Part shown: positions 23,731 through 33,579 of the stretch, piece after piece
Layout of the letters: each line of letters opens with the position of its first letter
How positions within the stretch are numbered: position 1 is the stretch's first letter
From: Mycolicibacter minnesotensis
Lineage (GTDB): Bacteria > Actinomycetota > Actinomycetes > Mycobacteriales > Mycobacteriaceae
Assembly: GCF_010731755.1 (NCBI RefSeq)
Contig: NZ_AP022589.1
Location: 496,001 to 560,000 of the forward strand
Reading direction: 5' to 3'
DNA: 64,000 nucleotides
Translations under genes and position numbers: made by a program
The notes under the pieces: generated by a model
Told to the model about the DNA's origin: nothing
Database searches by the model: none
What the model saw: the letters and a program-made list of their open reading frames with translations, nothing else

Positions 23731-24964
23731 CAACCGAGCCTAGCCACGCCGTATCGGCGGTCCCGCCGATCGGGCTGCTCGTCCGGGTCTCCGGAGCCCA
23801 CACCCAGGTCAGCGCCGCCACCAAGAGCACCGCGCCGCTGACCGCAAAACCCCACTCGAAGGACATCCGCTCAGCGATCAGTCCCACTGCCAGCGAACCC
23901 ACGATCGACCCGAAGTCGGCCATCATCTGATACGTCGCCACCGCCGTACCGGCCCGGGCCTGATTCCCGACGAGGTCGGAGATCACCGCCTGCTGCGGCG
24001 ATCCATAGATCCCCGAAGCCACCCCCGTCAGGTACGCCACCACCAGGAACACCGCCAACGATGCGCTCGCCCCGAGCAGGACCGTGGTGAGACCGGAAGC
24101 CCCAAGGCCCACGATCAGCAGCCCCTTGCGGCCGATCCGGTCGGAGAGCTGACCGCTGGGCAGCACCGCACAGACATTGCCGATCCCGACCATCGCCAGC
24201 GTCAGACCCGCGAAAGAGGGGCCACGGCCCAGGACCTCGGTGACGAACAACGGCAGCAACGCGACCCGCAGGCCGAACACCGACCATCCGGTGGCGAAGT
24301 TCGACAGCAGCGCCGAGCGGTAGGCACGGTGGCCCAGCGCTGCGCGCACCGACACCGTGGGCCCGGTGGATTCGGCCACCTCAGCCAGGTGCGAGTTGCG
24401 CAGGCTGATGAAGACGCCGGCCGCAGTCACCAACAGGACGGATCCGTAGAACAGGAAGGGCGCGTTCAAGCCGAAACCCGCCGTCAGGCTGCCCAGCACC
24501 GGACCGCCCACCGTGCCGAGCAGGAAAGCGGTGGCGAACAGGCCGGCCACTCGGCCGCGCGCGTCTTCGGGACTGATCCGGATCATCAGGCCTACTGCGG
24601 CGATGAAGAACATCGTGGACCCGACACCACCGAGCGCGCGAAAGAACAACAGCTGCCCGTAGGTCTGGACGAAGGCGCACGCGGTCGTGGACACCGAGAC
24701 GATCAACAGACCGGCGACATAGACCCAGCGCTCCCCCAGCCGCTGAACCATCAGGCCACTGACCGGCGCGAAGATCAATCGCGTCAGCGCGAAGGCCGTG
24801 ATCAGGAACGTGGTCGCAGAGATGCTCACCCCGAAATGGCGGGCGTAGACCGGCAGGACCGGCGAGACCAACCCGTACCCGAGCGCGATCAACACGTTCG
24901 CGATCAGCAGTACCCAGATCTCCCGCTGCAGCCGCGGTCGAGCGGCCGGGGAATCGGAGGTCAC
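23612..24964 (-). CDS. MFS transporter (drug/metabolite efflux type)
   Basis: A 450-residue major facilitator with about 12 hydrophobic segments, starting at GTG 24964. Typical signs are GYGLVSPVLPVYARHFGVS in helix 1, RLGERWVYVAG in the first loop (DRxGRR-like), GRVAGLF in the middle, and DRIGRKGLL in the second half. Transported compound unknown. The last roughly 40 residues, past WVWAPETRTSS, are hydrophilic and read through the first 119 bp of the PucR gene. That tail is not typical for the family and may be a recent extension. Confidence 0.85.
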   Translation of the reverse strand: MTSDSPAARPRLQREIWVLLIANVLIALGYGLVSPVLPVYARHFGVSISATTFLITAFALTRLIFAPVSGLMVQRLGERWVYVAGLLIVSVSTTACAFVQTYGQLLFFRALGGVGSTMFFIAAVGLMIRISPEDARGRVAGLFATAFLLGTVGGPVLGSLTAGFGLNAPFLFYGSVLLVTAAGVFISLRNSHLAEVAESTGPTVSVRAALGHRAYRSALLSNFATGWSVFGLRVALLPLFVTEVLGRGPSFAGLTLAMVGIGNVCAVLPSGQLSDRIGRKGLLIVGLGASGLTTVLLGASASLAVFLVVAYLTGVASGIYGSPQQAVISDLVGNQARAGTAVATYQMMADFGSIVGSLAVGLIAERMSFEWGFAVSGAVLLVAALTWVWAPETRTSSPIGGTADTAWLGSVDGDTGPAGQRGGELRGSPEVLFHPEDDTPEQCRDARGCR

Positions 24965-25022
24965 CCGATAACTTTAGACAGCCTCGCTAATCGCTGAATC
25001 GGGAGGCTTGCTCCGCACCCAA

Positions 25023-25391
25023 TCACTGACGGGCCAGCAACTTGGCCAATACCGCTGCGTGACTGCCGTCCACCTCCCGGCTCGCCGTCACCAACGTCAC
25101 GGTCTTCTTACCGCGGGCCAGCGCACGCAGGCCGGCGAACCCGGCGGCGGCGTTCACGGTCTGAAGTTCGTCCTCATAGCGGGTGACGAACTCGTCGAAA
25201 CGCTCCGGCTGATGGTTGTACCAATGGCGCAGTTCGTTCGACGGCGCTGCGTCTTTGTACCAGTGCCCCACCCGGGGGTCGTCCTTGCGGAAGCCCCGCG
25301 GCCAGAGCCGATCGACGAGGATCCGTTCACCGTCCTCAGACCGGGGTTCGTCGTAGACACGGGCGATCCGGAAGGTGGTTGTGGGACTCAT
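25023..25391 (-). CDS. DUF488-family protein
   Basis: A 122-residue cytoplasmic protein of the DUF488 family (YeaO-like): RIARVYDEPRSEDGERILVD then RLWPRGF, and the tail GLRALARGKKTVTLVTASRE. ATG 25391 begins the conserved part; a longer frame to 25562 has no family similarity and overlaps the divergent PPE start. The molecular function is unknown; members have a small alpha/beta fold and are often near stress genes. It is divergent from the PPE gene. Confidence 0.75.
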   Translation of the reverse strand: MSPTTTFRIARVYDEPRSEDGERILVDRLWPRGFRKDDPRVGHWYKDAAPSNELRHWYNHQPERFDEFVTRYEDELQTVNAAAGFAGLRALARGKKTVTLVTASREVDGSHAAVLAKLLARQ

Positions 25392-25511
25392 ACCCCAGGT
25401 TATCGCCGGTCCCCGGCGCGTGTCAGCCGTCGTTCCCGCCTCCGGCAACAACCCCGAAGTTAGCTTAGGCAATGCTATCTTGAGGTTATTTATCAGTGCC
25501 GATCGTAGAAA

Positions 25512-26849
25512 TTGGTGTCTGGCGTGAACGGTGGTTGGATCGCATCTCCTCCAGAGGTGCATTCAGCGCTGTTGAGCAGCGGTCCCGGTCCCGCTGCCCT
25601 GCTCGCCGCGGCGGGCGCCTGGTCAGCGCTGAGCTTCGAATACTCGGCTGCGGCCACCGAACTGTTCGCCGTGCTGAGCGACGTGCGGTCAGCGGCCTGG
25701 CGAGGACCCAGCGCGGACAGGTACGCCTCTGCGCACGCCTCCTACCTACAGTGGCTGACGCGCGCCAGCATCGACAGCGCCCGCGCCGGCGCCCAGCACG
25801 AGGTCGCCGCGGCCGCCTACAGCACCGCCGTGGCCGCCATGCCCCACCTGGCAGAACTGGCACTCAATCACACTGCCCACGCGGTGTTGACCGCCACGAA
25901 TTTCTTTGGCATCAACACCATCCCGATCACCCTCAACGAGGCTGACTATGCCCGCATGTGGGTGCAGGCGGCCACCGTGATGGCGACCTACGAGGCGATC
26001 TCCGGTGCTGCCCTGGCCTCGCTACCCGACTCGGACCCGGCACCGCCGATCCTGGCCGCCGACACCGGAGCCGGTGGCGACGACGAGCCGACGGATCCGA
26101 TCGAAGAGGCGAACCGCTGGTTCTGGTTCATCTTCTGGAACATCGTGTCCTGGTCAACGTTCCTGTTCATCGTGACGATCCCGGTTCGGATACCGATCGT
26201 GCTGCCGCTGCTGATCAACGCCATCAACGACTTCATCGCAAGGATGCAGCTGCCGGCGGAGCCCGTCATCGAGGAACCGGCGCCAGAACCCGCCCCCGTA
26301 CCGCAGATGATCCTGGCCCGACCGGCCCACCAGCCGTTCGCCGTCGCCATGGGTGTCGGGGGCGGTATCACCGGTCCTGCGGGGACCTCCGCTGGCCCGG
26401 CCGGTGCCACGACCACCGGTCCGGCCATACCGGTGAGCGGCGCCGAAGCGTTCGCCTACCTGGTGACCGGGGGCCACGCCGAAGGCTTCGGGCCCACCCT
26501 GACCGGACGCGACCAGTCCAGGGCGCCAGCCGCCGGCGCCTCGGCCGCCGCCGCGGCGCGCTCACCGGCAGCGCGCGCGCCCCTGCGGGCCCGGCGACGG
26601 CGTCGGGCGCAGATGAGGGAGTACGCCGACGCCACCATGACGCTCAGTGCCGTGGCCACCGGATCCCCCGACCCGACGACGACACCCGCCCACTCGGAAT
26701 CCGGCTCGGGCACGCTGGGATTCACCGGGACGGCGCAACGAAGCGACACCGGTGCAGCAGGCCTGGCCCGGGTGCACGGCACCGGCGCGGCGACGCCGCT
26801 CTTGCCCGAGACCTGGGATCGCAACCCCGACGAGGGCTCAGCGCCCTAG
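25512..26849 (+). CDS. PPE-family protein, atypical N-terminus, no PE partner
   Basis: About 445 residues; the start is uncertain because TTG 25512, GTG 25515 and GTG 25524 are all in frame and none has a clear ribosome site. [17 protein letters not shown] replaces the usual PPExNS opening, and the WxG-type motif is [20 protein letters not shown]. Residues 1 to about 180 are the helical PPE domain, followed by a hydrophobic stretch ([20 protein letters not shown]) and an Ala/Pro/Gly-rich tail with an Arg cluster. PPE proteins are type VII secretion substrates at the cell surface; normally a PE gene is adjacent, but none is here. Its stop overlaps that of the aldehyde dehydrogenase. Confidence 0.8.
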   Translation: MVSGVNGGWIASPPEVHSALLSSGPGPAALLAAAGAWSALSFEYSAAATELFAVLSDVRSAAWRGPSADRYASAHASYLQWLTRASIDSARAGAQHEVAAAAYSTAVAAMPHLAELALNHTAHAVLTATNFFGINTIPITLNEADYARMWVQAATVMATYEAISGAALASLPDSDPAPPILAADTGAGGDDEPTDPIEEANRWFWFIFWNIVSWSTFLFIVTIPVRIPIVLPLLINAINDFIARMQLPAEPVIEEPAPEPAPVPQMILARPAHQPFAVAMGVGGGITGPAGTSAGPAGATTTGPAIPVSGAEAFAYLVTGGHAEGFGPTLTGRDQSRAPAAGASAAAAARSPAARAPLRARRRRRAQMREYADATMTLSAVATGSPDPTTTPAHSESGSGTLGFTGTAQRSDTGAAGLARVHGTGAATPLLPETWDRNPDEGSAP

Positions 26850-28369
26850 CCGTTGTACGGCCGCGAACCGAAGCGCCGCCGTCCGCGCGCCGCGAACGCC
26901 CGCATGGCCCCCAGCGCGATCCCCATGCGGCGTCTCGACGACGGGTACCACAGCAGTTCGGACTTCTGGGTGGGCAGCCGCGGGGAGGTAATAGCCTGCT
27001 GCCGGCAGTATTTGATGATTCCGGAGGCACCGCCGGCTCGGTAACCGACGCCTGACTCTTTCCAGCCACCCATCGGCAGCCCCGGGCAGAAGACATTGAC
27101 CAGAGCATCGTTGACGTTCACCGCGCCGACTTCCAGCCTGCGTGCCAGCCGTTCGCCGCGACGCTTGTCGGCGGTCCATACCGTCGCCGACAATCCGTAC
27201 GGCGAGTCGTTGGCCAGCCGGATGGCCTCGTTCTCGTCGGCGACCTTGATCACCGGCAGTGTCGGCCCGAACGTCTCTTCGGTCATGCACGTCATAGACG
27301 AATCGACATCGGTTATCACGGTCGGGGCGAAGTAGGTTCCCACCCCAGTCGCCGAGCCGCCGGTGACCACCCTGGCTCCCGCGGCCCTCGCCTCATCAAC
27401 ATGCCGCGCGACGATGTCGCGCTGCGCCTCGGTCGCCATGGCACCGGTGTCACCGTCTTGGCCCTGCTGCACCTCGCCGACTCGCGCCGCCAGCTTGGCG
27501 ACGAACTGGTCGTAGACCGGCGCCTCGACATACACGCGCTCCACTGACACACAGACCTGGCCGGAGTTGAACAGCCCGCCCCAGGCAATGCCGTTGGCAG
27601 CGCGGTCAAGGTCGGCGTCGGCCAAGACGATCGCCGGGTCCTTTCCGCCGAGCTCCAGTCCGTAGGGAATCAGTCGCTGGGCACACGCCACGGCGACTTT
27701 GCGTCCGGTGGCGGTCGAACCGGTGAACTGCAGGAAGTCGGCGTGCTCGATCAGCGCCTGGCCGGTCTCGCCGTAGCCGGTGGTCAGGCCCAGCACGGGC
27801 GGGGCACCGATCTCAGTCCATCCACGCACAAACTCCACCGCCGACAGCGGGGTCACCTCCGAGGGTTTGAGCAAGACGGCAGCGCCGGCTGCCAACGCAG
27901 GCGGAACGTCGAGGCCGGGCATCGCGAAGGGGAAGTTCCACGGCGTGATGACGCCGACCAATGGATATGGCCGATAGGCGGTGGTGAATCGCTTCACCCG
28001 ATAGAGCGGGCTGTGCGCCTTGGGATGACGGTCGGCCAGGAACTCCTTGGCATGGTTGGCCCAGTAGGCGATGGCGTCTGCCGTGGCGACGGCTTCGATG
28101 CTGGCGTCGCCGCGCGATTTGCCGGTCTCGGAGACCAATACCTCGGTGATGTGGTCGGCGTGGTCCAATATCCAGTCCTGCCACGCCAACAGCCACCGCT
28201 TACGCCCGTTGGGCCCAAGAGCCTCCCATTCCGGCTGCGCCGAAACCAGCTGGGCCGCTTTGGCTCCCACCGTGGCGGGGTCATCGATCGGCACGCTGCC
28301 CGACACCGCGCCAGTCGCGGGGTTGCACACGGTGATCGTCGACTCGGCCCTGGACTGCACTGCGGTCAT
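26846..28369 (-). CDS. Aldehyde dehydrogenase (NAD(P)+)
   Basis: A 507-residue aldehyde dehydrogenase from ATG 28369, which has GGGAG six bases upstream; a longer frame to 28618 overlaps the aldolase gene and is rejected. Catalytic residues are Asn145 (TPWNFPF), Glu239 (LELGGKDP) and Cys273 (NSGQVCVS). It oxidises an aldehyde to an acid, resembling succinate-semialdehyde dehydrogenases. It is the last gene of the minus-strand meta-cleavage arm, 112 bp after the aldolase, so it may oxidise the aldehyde set free by the pathway or a side-chain aldehyde. The last 40 residues are basic and look like a family-specific tail. Confidence 0.9.
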   Translation of the reverse strand: MTAVQSRAESTITVCNPATGAVSGSVPIDDPATVGAKAAQLVSAQPEWEALGPNGRKRWLLAWQDWILDHADHITEVLVSETGKSRGDASIEAVATADAIAYWANHAKEFLADRHPKAHSPLYRVKRFTTAYRPYPLVGVITPWNFPFAMPGLDVPPALAAGAAVLLKPSEVTPLSAVEFVRGWTEIGAPPVLGLTTGYGETGQALIEHADFLQFTGSTATGRKVAVACAQRLIPYGLELGGKDPAIVLADADLDRAANGIAWGGLFNSGQVCVSVERVYVEAPVYDQFVAKLAARVGEVQQGQDGDTGAMATEAQRDIVARHVDEARAAGARVVTGGSATGVGTYFAPTVITDVDSSMTCMTEETFGPTLPVIKVADENEAIRLANDSPYGLSATVWTADKRRGERLARRLEVGAVNVNDALVNVFCPGLPMGGWKESGVGYRAGGASGIIKYCRQQAITSPRLPTQKSELLWYPSSRRRMGIALGAMRAFAARGRRRFGSRPYNG

Positions 28370-28481
28370 GATGCGCTCCCGGTCTCGTGCCTGCGGGGTG
28401 GCGGACATCCCGGCACCGATGACCGCCACCGTGGCTTCATAGGGCGACGGTACGCCCGCAGGAGCGCGCGCTGAGCCGAAT

Positions 28482-29525
28482 TCAGTGGGCCGGGATTGCT
28501 GAGGCCGACGGCGCAGGCTGCCGCATTGCCAGAAGGTCCAGTGCGATGTCGACGAGCAGGTCTTCTTGGCCTCCCACCAGGCCGCGGCAACCGGCCTCTT
28601 CCAGCAGCGATCGAGCATCGAGGCCGTAGCGGGCCGCTACCACTTCGGCGTGCCGCAGGAAGCTCGAGTACACCCCCGCGTACCCGAGCGTCAGCGTCTC
28701 GCGATCCACCCGAACGGGACGGTCCTGTAGGGGACGGATCATGTCGTCGGCGGCATCCTCGAGGGCATGCAGGTCACAGCCGTGGTTCCACCCCATGCGG
28801 CTCGCCGCGGCGACGAACACCTCCAGGGGCGCGTTGCCCGCGCCTGCCCCCATTCCGGCCAGGGACGCATCGACACGAACCGCACCGCTCTCGACCGCAA
28901 CGACAGAGTTCGCCACGCCCAGGGACAGATTGTGATGGGCATGGATGCCGATCTCCGTTGCTGGATCGAGCACCTGCCGCAGTCCATCAACCCGTTCGGT
29001 GACGTCGCGCATCAGCATGGCCCCGCCGGAGTCGACGACGTAGACGCAGCGCGCACCGTAGCTCTCCATGAGCTTGGCCTGCGACGCCAGGACCTTCGGC
29101 TGCGCCATGTGGCTCATCATCAGGAATCCCACTGGGTCCATGCCGAGTTCTGCTGCGGCGCTGAGGTGTCCGGCGGAGATATCGGCCTCGGTGCAGTGGG
29201 TCGCGACCCGCACGACGGTGGCACCTGCCCGGTGGGCGTCTTTGAGGTCACGAACGGTCCCGATTCCCGGCAGCAGCAGGGTCGCGATGCGGGCCCGGGT
29301 GACGGCGGTGGCCGCGGCCTCGATCCACTCCAGGTCCGTGTGGGCACCGAAGCCGTAGTTGCACGTCGAGCCGGCCAGCCCGTCGCCATGAGCGACTTCG
29401 ATGGAGTCCACCCCGGCCCGGTCGAGCGCGGTGGCGATCGCAGTGACCTGGCCGATCGTGTACTGGTGCCTGACCGCATGCATACCGTCACGCAGGGTGA
29501 CATCGCTGATGTAGATCGACGTCAT
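28482..29525 (-). CDS. 4-hydroxy-2-oxovalerate aldolase (MhpE/HsaF/DmpG type)
   Basis: Splits 4-hydroxy-2-oxoacids from meta-cleavage into pyruvate and an aldehyde. It is 347 residues from ATG 29525. The start carries the metal and active-site signature [18 protein letters not shown], and [15 protein letters not shown] gives the HxH metal ligands. The C-terminal helical domain ([21 protein letters not shown]) is the part that docks with the acylating dehydrogenase and channels the aldehyde. The start overlaps that dehydrogenase by ATGA. A frame running to 29843 is spurious. Confidence 0.93.
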   Translation of the reverse strand: MTSIYISDVTLRDGMHAVRHQYTIGQVTAIATALDRAGVDSIEVAHGDGLAGSTCNYGFGAHTDLEWIEAAATAVTRARIATLLLPGIGTVRDLKDAHRAGATVVRVATHCTEADISAGHLSAAAELGMDPVGFLMMSHMAQPKVLASQAKLMESYGARCVYVVDSGGAMLMRDVTERVDGLRQVLDPATEIGIHAHHNLSLGVANSVVAVESGAVRVDASLAGMGAGAGNAPLEVFVAAASRMGWNHGCDLHALEDAADDMIRPLQDRPVRVDRETLTLGYAGVYSSFLRHAEVVAARYGLDARSLLEEAGCRGLVGGQEDLLVDIALDLLAMRQPAPSASAIPAH

Positions 29526-30478
29526 CGGGCGGCCTGCGCGCTGCGGTGCGCGTGCATGACGATCCGCTCGGCGCTGGCCTTCGCGGCGGAGGTCATGATG
29601 TCGAGGTTTCCGGCGTAGGCCGGGAGGTAGTGCGCCGCGCCGGCCACCTCGAGCAGGACCGTCACCCGGGTTCCGATGAACTCTCCGGCGCCGGGAATGA
29701 ATACGGGGGCGTCGGCGGTGATGGGATCGAACTGCACCTGCTGCTTGAGCCGGTAGCCGGGCACGTACGCCTGCACGGCTTTCACCATGTTCAGGATCGA
29801 GGTCTCGATGGTGCCGTGGTCGACATCGCCCTTTACCAGGCAATACACCGTGTTTCGCATCATTGTCGGGGGATCGGCCGGGTTCAGGAGCAGGATCGCC
29901 CGGCTGCGCTGGGCGCCACCGACGGTCCGCAAGGCCGCGGCGGTCGTCTCGGTGAAGTCGTCGATGTTGGCACGGGTCGCGGGTCCGGCGGACTGTGCGG
30001 AGATGGCTGCGACGGTCTCTGCATAGAAGACGGCGCCGACCTGGCTGACCGCGGCGACGATCGGCACCGTGGCCTGTCCCCCGCAGGTCACCATGTTCAG
30101 ATTCGGCGCATCGAGGTGCTCGGCCAGGTTGACGACAGGCACGCAGTACGGGCCGATCCCCGACGGGGTCAGGTCGACGACCCGGCGACCGGAGCCCCGC
30201 AGTGCGGCCCAGTGGTGCCGGTGGGCGGTGGCCGAGGTGGCGTCGAAGACGAGCCCGATGTCATCGAACTCCGGCATCGCCAGCAGTCCGTCGATGCCCT
30301 TGGCGGTGATCGGCACGCCGAGCAGAAGCGCCCGGGCGAGGCCGTCGGAGTCGGGGTCGATTCCGGCCAAGGCTCCCACGGTCAGGGGACCGTCGTCGCC
30401 GATGATCTTGAGCATCAAGTCGGTTCCGATGTTGCCGGATCCGATGATGGCCACCGGTGTCCGAGGTTGCCTGCCCAT
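29522..30478 (-). CDS. Acetaldehyde dehydrogenase (acylating; MhpF/HsaG/DmpF type)
   Basis: Converts the aldehyde made by the aldolase, with NAD+ and CoA, to acyl-CoA. It is 318 residues, the usual family length. The Rossmann motif is [13 protein letters not shown] (10-22), the catalytic thiol is Cys132 in [11 protein letters not shown], and the conserved tail region is [20 protein letters not shown]. It forms a bifunctional complex with the aldolase, whose gene overlaps its end by 4 bp. The hydratase gene ends 9 bp upstream. Confidence 0.95.
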   Translation of the reverse strand: MGRQPRTPVAIIGSGNIGTDLMLKIIGDDGPLTVGALAGIDPDSDGLARALLLGVPITAKGIDGLLAMPEFDDIGLVFDATSATAHRHHWAALRGSGRRVVDLTPSGIGPYCVPVVNLAEHLDAPNLNMVTCGGQATVPIVAAVSQVGAVFYAETVAAISAQSAGPATRANIDDFTETTAAALRTVGGAQRSRAILLLNPADPPTMMRNTVYCLVKGDVDHGTIETSILNMVKAVQAYVPGYRLKQQVQFDPITADAPVFIPGAGEFIGTRVTVLLEVAGAAHYLPAYAGNLDIMTSAAKASAERIVMHAHRSAQAAR

Positions 30479-30487
30479 GGTTGTCCT

Positions 30488-31276
30488 TCAGACGAAGTGC
30501 AGCGACACCGAGCCGAGGCCGCTGATGGTGGCAGCCGCGTGATCGCCGGCGTCGACGAATGCGGCCGCGGTGAAGGATCCCGACATCACGAGCTGACCGG
30601 CTTGAATGTGGGCGCCGAACGGCGCCAGCGAGTTGGCCAGCCACGCCACGGCGGCCGCCGGGTCACCGAGTACGGCCGATCCCAGGCCGCTCTCCACTTC
30701 GTGACCGTTGAGCCACAACGACGCTCGTAGGCCGGACAGATCCAGGTTGTCGGTGAACTCGATCCAGTCACCGAGTACCACCGCGCCCGAACTGGCGTTG
30801 TCGGCAACGGTGTCACACAACGTCAACTGCCATTGCGCGATCCGGCTGTCGACGACTTCGAGGGCGACCGCCACCGCCTGGGTGGCCGCGCGGACCTGGT
30901 CGATGTCGACGTCTGGACCACGCAGTGGCTTCGCGAGAAGGAATGCGATCTCGGGTTCAACACGCGGTGAACAGAATCTCGCCCGGGCCGCGTCGGCGCC
31001 GTCGGAGAGCACCATGTCGTCGAGGATGCAGCCGAAGTCCGGCTCGTCGACACCGAGCAGCGTCTGCATCGGTGCAGAGGTCAAGCCGATCTTGTGGCCG
31101 ACCAGGGTGCGCCCGCGGGCGAGTCTGCGGGCCGTGTTGGCCTGCTGGATCGCGTAGGCATCGGCGAGCCCGAGAGTCGGGAAGCGTTGGGTCAGCGGCG
31201 GTATCGGCGACGCGCCGTCCTCGGCCGAGGCCAGCAGATCAGCGCACTCGGCGATCATGGCGCGGGCGGTCGTCAT
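30488..31276 (-). CDS. 2-keto-4-pentenoate hydratase (MhpD/HsaE type)
   Basis: Adds water to 2-hydroxypenta-2,4-dienoate, the product of meta-cleavage hydrolases, giving 4-hydroxy-2-oxovalerate. It is 262 residues, normal for the family. GHKIGLTSAPMQTLLGVDEP is the conserved active-site stretch, with metal-ligand acidic residues in PRVEPEIAFLLAKPL and VALEVVDSRI. The start overlaps the TetR stop in ATGA, making regulator and enzyme co-transcribed. Confidence 0.93.
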   Translation of the reverse strand: MTTARAMIAECADLLASAEDGASPIPPLTQRFPTLGLADAYAIQQANTARRLARGRTLVGHKIGLTSAPMQTLLGVDEPDFGCILDDMVLSDGADAARARFCSPRVEPEIAFLLAKPLRGPDVDIDQVRAATQAVAVALEVVDSRIAQWQLTLCDTVADNASSGAVVLGDWIEFTDNLDLSGLRASLWLNGHEVESGLGSAVLGDPAAAVAWLANSLAPFGAHIQAGQLVMSGSFTAAAFVDAGDHAAATISGLGSVSLHFV

Positions 31277-31917
31277 CTCTGATCGTTGTCCTCGATCATG
31301 CGCAGCGCAGTGTCATAGAGCACCCTGCCGTGCAGGGCGAACAGGGAGATGAGGTCCACACTGTCCCCACCGATCTCCTTGGCGATGAACAACCCGTCGG
31401 CGCCGGCGATGGCATAGGCCGCCAGCTGATCCACCTGCGCCGCAGTCAGACCGAGATCCATCTCGGCGATGCTGGCGGTGAGGGCGTCGGCAGCCTGCTG
31501 GCGCACCTTGACGAACATCGCCCTGGCTCGTGGCTCGACGGGTCGGCGCTCGAGCGCCAGCATGAGCCCCAGGCGCAGGAAGTCCGGGGAATCCGAGAGT
31601 GCCTTAGCCGTGCCGATGGCCACCTCGACGAGCCGGTCGCGGGCGACGACATCGGGCGGGAGCTGCCAGACCTGGAGCCAGTTGGCGAAACTGCGTTCGA
31701 TGACCGCGGCCATCAGGTCGTCCTTGTCCTTGAAGTGCCAGTAGATGGAACTGGCCGGCAGCCCGCACTTAGAGCTCACCGCGCCGATGCTGGTGCCCTC
31801 GTAGCCGCGTTCGGCGGCGATCTCCGTGGCGGCATCGAGAATCCGGGTGCGGGACAACTCCCCATCGGCTCGGCGCTGACGGCGCCGCGACTGTTCGCCT
31901 GCCATGACCCTTCCCAT
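31273..31917 (-). CDS. TetR-family regulator of the meta-cleavage locus
   Basis: A 214-residue repressor. ATG 31905 (four codons in) is an alternative start. The DNA-binding domain (residues about 20-70) holds RILDAATEIAAERGYEGTSI and SSIYWHFKDKDDLMAAV. The remainder is a TetR C-terminal ligand domain. It sits at the head of the minus-strand arm and faces the plus-strand monooxygenase arm, with two near-identical 18-bp palindromes in between (31927-31964). Autoregulation and control of both arms follow naturally (inference); a ring-cleavage or arylalkanoate product is the likely inducer. Confidence 0.9.
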   Translation of the reverse strand: MGRVMAGEQSRRRQRRADGELSRTRILDAATEIAAERGYEGTSIGAVSSKCGLPASSIYWHFKDKDDLMAAVIERSFANWLQVWQLPPDVVARDRLVEVAIGTAKALSDSPDFLRLGLMLALERRPVEPRARAMFVKVRQQAADALTASIAEMDLGLTAAQVDQLAAYAIAGADGLFIAKEIGGDSVDLISLFALHGRVLYDTALRMIEDNDQR

Positions 31918-31926
31918 CCCTTGACG

Positions 31927-31964
31927 CTGTAGTGATCACTACAGTACCGTAGCGGTCACTACAG
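31927..31964. promoter_or_regulatory. Tandem palindromic TetR operators
   Basis: Copy 1, 31927-31944, is CTGTAGTGATCACTACAG, a perfect 18-bp palindrome. Copy 2, 31947-31964, matches it at 15 of 18 positions. Repeat starts are 20 bp apart, close to two helical turns, so two TetR dimers could bind the same face. The site lies 10 bp upstream of the TetR start and 44 bp upstream of the monooxygenase ATG at 32008, so it should cover both promoters. Confidence 0.8.
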
Positions 31965-32007
31965 AACAAGTTCGCGGTCGACGAAGACCACCAGGATGCG
32001 AGAAACC

Positions 32008-33579
32008 ATGAGCGATCAGGCGATTTATGACGTCGCGATAGTCGGCTACGGCCCAGTGGGCGCCACCGCTGCCAACTTCTTGGGCCAGGCCGGGCTGAGG
32101 GTCGTGGTGATCGAGCGAGATCCCGACGTCTATTTCCGCGCCCGGGCGATCTCCACCGACGAAGAGGTCCTGCGCATCTGGCAGCAGGTCGGCTTGGCCG
32201 ACCGCCTCACCGCCGACATGCAACCTGGCGCCGGCGCCACCTTCGTCGACGCCCACGGCGTGCCGTTCGTCAAACTTCTTCCCACCGATCGCGGCAACGG
32301 CCACCCGCCCCAGCAGTTCATCTACCAACCGGCGGTCGACCACACGTTGCGAGACGGGGTGCAGCGATTCCCCAACGTGACCGTGCTGCTTGAGCACGAG
32401 TGCGGCCAAGTCCGCCAGCATCCCGCCCATGCCGAGCTCTCGCTCACCGATCTGCGTACCGGCATCCCGACAGCCATCCGAGCGTCATATGTGATCGCCT
32501 CCGACGGCGGTTCCAGTTCCATCCGGGGCCAACTGGGAATCGGCTTCGGCGGTCGTACCTTCTCCGAACGTTGGATCGTCATCGACACCAAGGTGATCCA
32601 CGAATGGCCTGGGCACGACCGCCTGCGTTTCCACTGCAATCCGAAACGCCCCACCGTCGACTGCCCAACCCCGCTCGGCCATCACCGCTGGGAGTTTCCC
32701 GTGCGTGACGAGGAGGACGAGAAATCCTTCCTCAACGAGGACGCCATCTGGACGGTGCTGCACGCCCAAGGAATCACCAGGGGCGACGTCGAGATTCTTG
32801 GATTCGCCTGCTACAGCCATCATGTCCGCTTCGCCGACCAGTGGCGGGCGGGCCGAATCTTCCTCGCCGGCGACGCCGCACACGCCATGCCGCCCTGGAT
32901 CGGTCAGGGCATGTGCGCCGGAGTCCGAGACGTCAGCAACCTGTGCTGGAAGCTGGCGGCGGTACTGAGCGGCTCACTACCGGAGTCGGTGCTCAACAGC
33001 TATCAGGCCGAACGTCTGCCGCACGTCAAGGAAGTCACCGGGCGGGCAGCCAAGACCGGGAAGTTGATCATCGAACGAAACCCTGTGCGCGCCACACTTC
33101 GCAACCACTTCTTCCGCACGCTGAGCAGGGTCCCCTACTTCACCACGTGGCTGCGTGATCACCGTTGGCTCCCCGACGCACGCTACCGCTCAGGCCTGTT
33201 GGCCAGCAACGGAAATCCCGCGGTCGGCTGGTTGATCCCCCAACCTTGGATGCTCGACGAACACGGGGCCCGGACCCGCCTGGATGACGCCATCGGGACA
33301 GGCTGGGCGGTGCTGCACACCGGCGAGGTGTCGCCGCAGGACTGGCGATCGGCCGGAGTACCCGTGATCCGCATCAGCCCGCCGGGCTCCGCTCCCGCCA
33401 ACGGCTGCCTGGTGGATTGCGATGGCGCCCTGCACCGTTGGCTGACGGCCAAGAAGGCATCCGCGGTCGCGGTGCGCCCGGACAAGTTCATCTATGCCGC
33501 GACCGCATCCGGGCGGCCGTTGCCCGAGCCCCCGGCGGGGTTTCGCTCCCACCCCCTACCCGCGAAGGATCACGCATGA
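32008..33579 (+). CDS. FAD-dependent aromatic hydroxylase (MhpA-like)
   Basis: Class A flavoprotein monooxygenase of 523 residues that should hydroxylate a phenolic ring ortho to the hydroxyl, making a catechol for the dioxygenase. Motifs: GxGxxG in VGYGPVGATAANFL, the DG motif VIASDGGSSSIRGQLG, and the GD motif GRIFLAGDAAHAMPPWIGQG. The overall pattern and length fit 3-(3-hydroxyphenyl)propionate hydroxylase. An ATG at 31996 gives four more residues. It opens the plus-strand arm, with operators just upstream, and overlaps the next gene by ATGA. Confidence 0.9.
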   Translation: MSDQAIYDVAIVGYGPVGATAANFLGQAGLRVVVIERDPDVYFRARAISTDEEVLRIWQQVGLADRLTADMQPGAGATFVDAHGVPFVKLLPTDRGNGHPPQQFIYQPAVDHTLRDGVQRFPNVTVLLEHECGQVRQHPAHAELSLTDLRTGIPTAIRASYVIASDGGSSSIRGQLGIGFGGRTFSERWIVIDTKVIHEWPGHDRLRFHCNPKRPTVDCPTPLGHHRWEFPVRDEEDEKSFLNEDAIWTVLHAQGITRGDVEILGFACYSHHVRFADQWRAGRIFLAGDAAHAMPPWIGQGMCAGVRDVSNLCWKLAAVLSGSLPESVLNSYQAERLPHVKEVTGRAAKTGKLIIERNPVRATLRNHFFRTLSRVPYFTTWLRDHRWLPDARYRSGLLASNGNPAVGWLIPQPWMLDEHGARTRLDDAIGTGWAVLHTGEVSPQDWRSAGVPVIRISPPGSAPANGCLVDCDGALHRWLTAKKASAVAVRPDKFIYAATASGRPLPEPPAGFRSHPLPAKDHA

